Shown one piece after another: positions 32,458 through 33,831 of a stretch of DNA of 33,831 nucleotides; position 1 is the stretch's first letter, and each line of letters starts with the position of its first letter. The notes beneath the pieces were generated by a model that saw only the letters and a program-made list of their open reading frames with translations, did not search any database and was not told the origin of the DNA. The stretch is from assembly GCA_015056155.1 (NCBI GenBank), contig SVGU01000024.1, forward strand, positions 1 through 33,831, given 5' to 3'. Both the position numbers and the translations under genes were made by a program. This DNA is from Clostridiales bacterium (GTDB lineage: Bacteria > Bacillota > Clostridia > Christensenellales > Aristaeellaceae).

Positions 32458-33471
32458 TTATAGCAGGCTGGTATCGGTATCCTCAGTCTTCTTGGGCGCA
32501 GGTGCGGACTTTTCCGCCTTGTCCGCGGCCTGCTTGGTGAGGCTGGTGGTGAACCAGGAGGGCTTATCCTTCTGTGCGGGCTTTGCGGCTGCGGGCCTTG
32601 CGACGTCCACCTGCTCCACCACGCCGGGGAACATCCCCGCCGTCTGGGCCGGCAGCGGCAGCCGCGGCTTGAACGCACCGTAATCCAGAATGATGCAGGT
32701 GGTGTTGTCCTTGCCGCCCAGCTCCAGCGCGGTCATGACCAGATGGCGCGCGCAGGACTTGGGCGATTCGATCGTCGCCAGATGCTCCTCGATGGCGGCG
32801 TTGGACATCAGGTCGCACAGGCCGTCCGAGCAGAGCATGAGGCGGTCGCCGGGCTGCAGCGCCGTCTTGACATAATACATCAGCTGGGAGGGGCGCTCGC
32901 CGTCGGGCATGCCGAGGTACTGGGTGATCACGTTGTTCTTGGGGGACTTGCGCGCCTGCTCAGCGGTGAGGAGGCCCTGGCGCACCAGATCGCCCACGAT
33001 GGAGTGGTCCATGGAGAGCTGCTTGATGCGGTGATCACGCAGGAGGTACACGCGGCTGTCGCCCACGTTGGCGACGTGGCATTCATCGCCCCGGAGCAGC
33101 ACGACCGCCATGGTCGTTCCCTGCGTATCGACCTGATGCGAGCGCCCGTCCTCCACGATGCGGGCGTTCGTCTTCAGTGCATAGTCATTGAGGAGCTTCT
33201 CCACATCGCCGCTCTTCATGCTCATGTACACGGACTGGATGGACTGCGCAGCGAGGGCTGAGGCACGCTCGCCCCAGTCGCCGCCGCCCATGCCGTCGAA
33301 AACGCCGTACAGCTGGCACTTGCTGTTGAAGCTGTGCTCGATGACCGCGCCTTCATTCATGTTGTTCAGCGACATGTAGTTGCCGTTGAAGAAGAAGTTG
33401 TCCTCGTTGTTTGACCGCACACAGCCCTTATGGCAGACAACGGCGGCTTTTACCGTTTGCTTGCTGGCCAT
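32458..33471 (-). CDS. PP2C-family Ser/Thr protein phosphatase
   Basis: The 337-residue protein has all PP2C motifs: RSNNED (19-24), DGMGGG (59-64), GTTMAVV, VGDSRVYLL, a metal Asp in SDGLCD and KDNTTCII. These hold two Mn2+/Mg2+ ions. The last 70 residues are a Pro/Ala/Lys-rich tail with no hydrophobic segment, possibly a docking tail. It removes phosphates from Ser/Thr, so it would antagonise the FHA interactions of EssC and the two other FHA proteins in this operon. The AAGGATG-like site is 10 bases before the ATG. The kinase that would oppose it is not in the window. Confidence 0.93.
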   Translation of the reverse strand: MASKQTVKAAVVCHKGCVRSNNEDNFFFNGNYMSLNNMNEGAVIEHSFNSKCQLYGVFDGMGGGDWGERASALAAQSIQSVYMSMKSGDVEKLLNDYALKTNARIVEDGRSHQVDTQGTTMAVVLLRGDECHVANVGDSRVYLLRDHRIKQLSMDHSIVGDLVRQGLLTAEQARKSPKNNVITQYLGMPDGERPSQLMYYVKTALQPGDRLMLCSDGLCDLMSNAAIEEHLATIESPKSCARHLVMTALELGGKDNTTCIILDYGAFKPRLPLPAQTAGMFPGVVEQVDVARPAAAKPAQKDKPSWFTTSLTKQAADKAEKSAPAPKKTEDTDTSLL

Positions 33472-33507
33472 TGGTTGATCATCCTTTCTGCTTATATGCG
33501 GTGGGGG

Positions 33508-33831
33508 TTAACCGTCGCCTTCGGTGGGAGCAGGATCAACGGGGTCATTACCAAGATCAGAGCTACCTGTTTCAGCACCATCACCAGTGCCGTCAGTGCC
33601 ACCACCATTGCCGCTGCCAGTGCCGCCACCAGCGCCGCCGCCAAGGCCGCCAAGACCGCCAAGGCCGCCAAGGCCGCTGCCAGTGCCGTCAGTGCTGCCA
33701 CCATTGCCGCTGCCAGCGCCGCCGCCAGTGCCGCCGCCAGTGCCGTCAGTGCCGCCACCATTGCCGCCGCCAGCGCCGCTACCAGCGCCGCCACCAGTGC
33801 CGCCGCCAAGGCCGCCAAGACCGCCAAGGCC
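33508..33831 (-). CDS. Glycine-rich protein, C-terminal part (5' end cut off)
   Basis: The frame read from the right edge gives 107 residues to a TAA at 33510-33508. It is almost wholly Gly with Leu, Thr, Ala, Asn, Asp and Ser in GGLGG, GGGTGG and GNGGxTDGTG repeats. It ends with an ordinary acidic sequence, GAETGSSDLGNDPVDPAPTEGDG. That sensible end and the TAA 36 bp before the PP2C start make this frame more likely than the Ala-rich and Arg/Trp-rich alternatives. It is probably the first visible gene of the machinery operon. What precedes the repeat (a kinase, an EssB-like or another FHA protein) is outside the window. Confidence 0.55.
   Translation of the reverse strand, partial: GLGGLGGLGGGTGGGAGSGAGGGNGGGTDGTGGGTGGGAGSGNGGSTDGTGSGLGGLGGLGGLGGGAGGGTGSGNGGGTDGTGDGAETGSSDLGNDPVDPAPTEGDG

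Noticed and set aside
33492-33827. Ala/Val/Leu-rich open frame on the minus strand at the right edge
   Set aside because: It is an out-of-frame reading of the GGX-coding repeat. The glycine frame ends in an ordinary acidic sequence and a TAA at 33508, properly placed before the PP2C gene.

Overview
The window comes from a GC-rich Gram-positive bacterium, most likely a Clostridia member of the Bacillota from a gut-type habitat. Supporting signs are AGGAGG-type ribosome sites, consensus sigma-A promoters, the MEP-pathway enzyme IspG, DUF5685, DUF4176 and DUF4234 proteins, an EssC/YukD-type type VII secretion locus, and families of short palindromic repeats between operons. No rRNA or tRNA gene was seen. 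All identifications were made by reading sequence and translations; no database search was run.

Left part (1-9.8 kb, almost all minus strand): a partial GNAT acetyltransferase that seems to continue into a phosphomannose-isomerase-like domain, an ABC exporter, a MazG-like pyrophosphohydrolase, IspG, a small secreted protein, and a chaperone island. The island reads zinc-ribbon membrane protein, DUF5685 protein, a J-domain protein with a YG-rich linker and Cys-rich tail, then DnaK. One strong promoter precedes it.

Middle part (9.9-17.5 kb): a divergent operon encodes a GH2 enzyme translationally coupled to a FliB/YkgJ-like Cys-cluster protein. It is followed by an ADP-ribosylglycohydrolase, a DUF4234 membrane protein, an XRE regulator with a long leader, and a cytoplasmic-type GH26 enzyme.

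Right part (17.5 kb to the right edge): a variant type VII secretion (T7SS) locus of more than 16 kb. The machinery operon on the minus strand reads Gly-rich protein (cut by the edge), PP2C phosphatase, FHA-EssC ATPase, LytTR regulator, YukD, WXG100-like protein, signal peptide-vWA-like-PG-binding-like-TM-FHA protein, and TM-FHA protein. A second minus operon has four WXG100 proteins in an A-B-A-B order, a leaky-looking terminator, a substrate and a DUF4176 protein. A third operon on the plus strand has a second substrate with its own DUF4176 partner. The two substrates share an N-terminal domain of about 110 residues with two conserved cysteines and have unrelated C-termini. EssA, EssB/YukC and EsaA/YueB are not recognisable in the window.

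The most informative signal is regulatory. The WXG100 operon and the plus-strand substrate operon carry the same LytTR-like direct repeats, with the proximal box exactly 39 bp upstream of the -35 hexamer in both (29 of 39 positions identical up to the -35). This suggests that the LytTR protein inside the machinery operon switches on both. Three FHA domains and a PP2C phosphatase, with no kinase visible, suggest phosphothreonine control as well. Separately, four palindromic repeat families keep constant flanks while their stems vary with pairing preserved.
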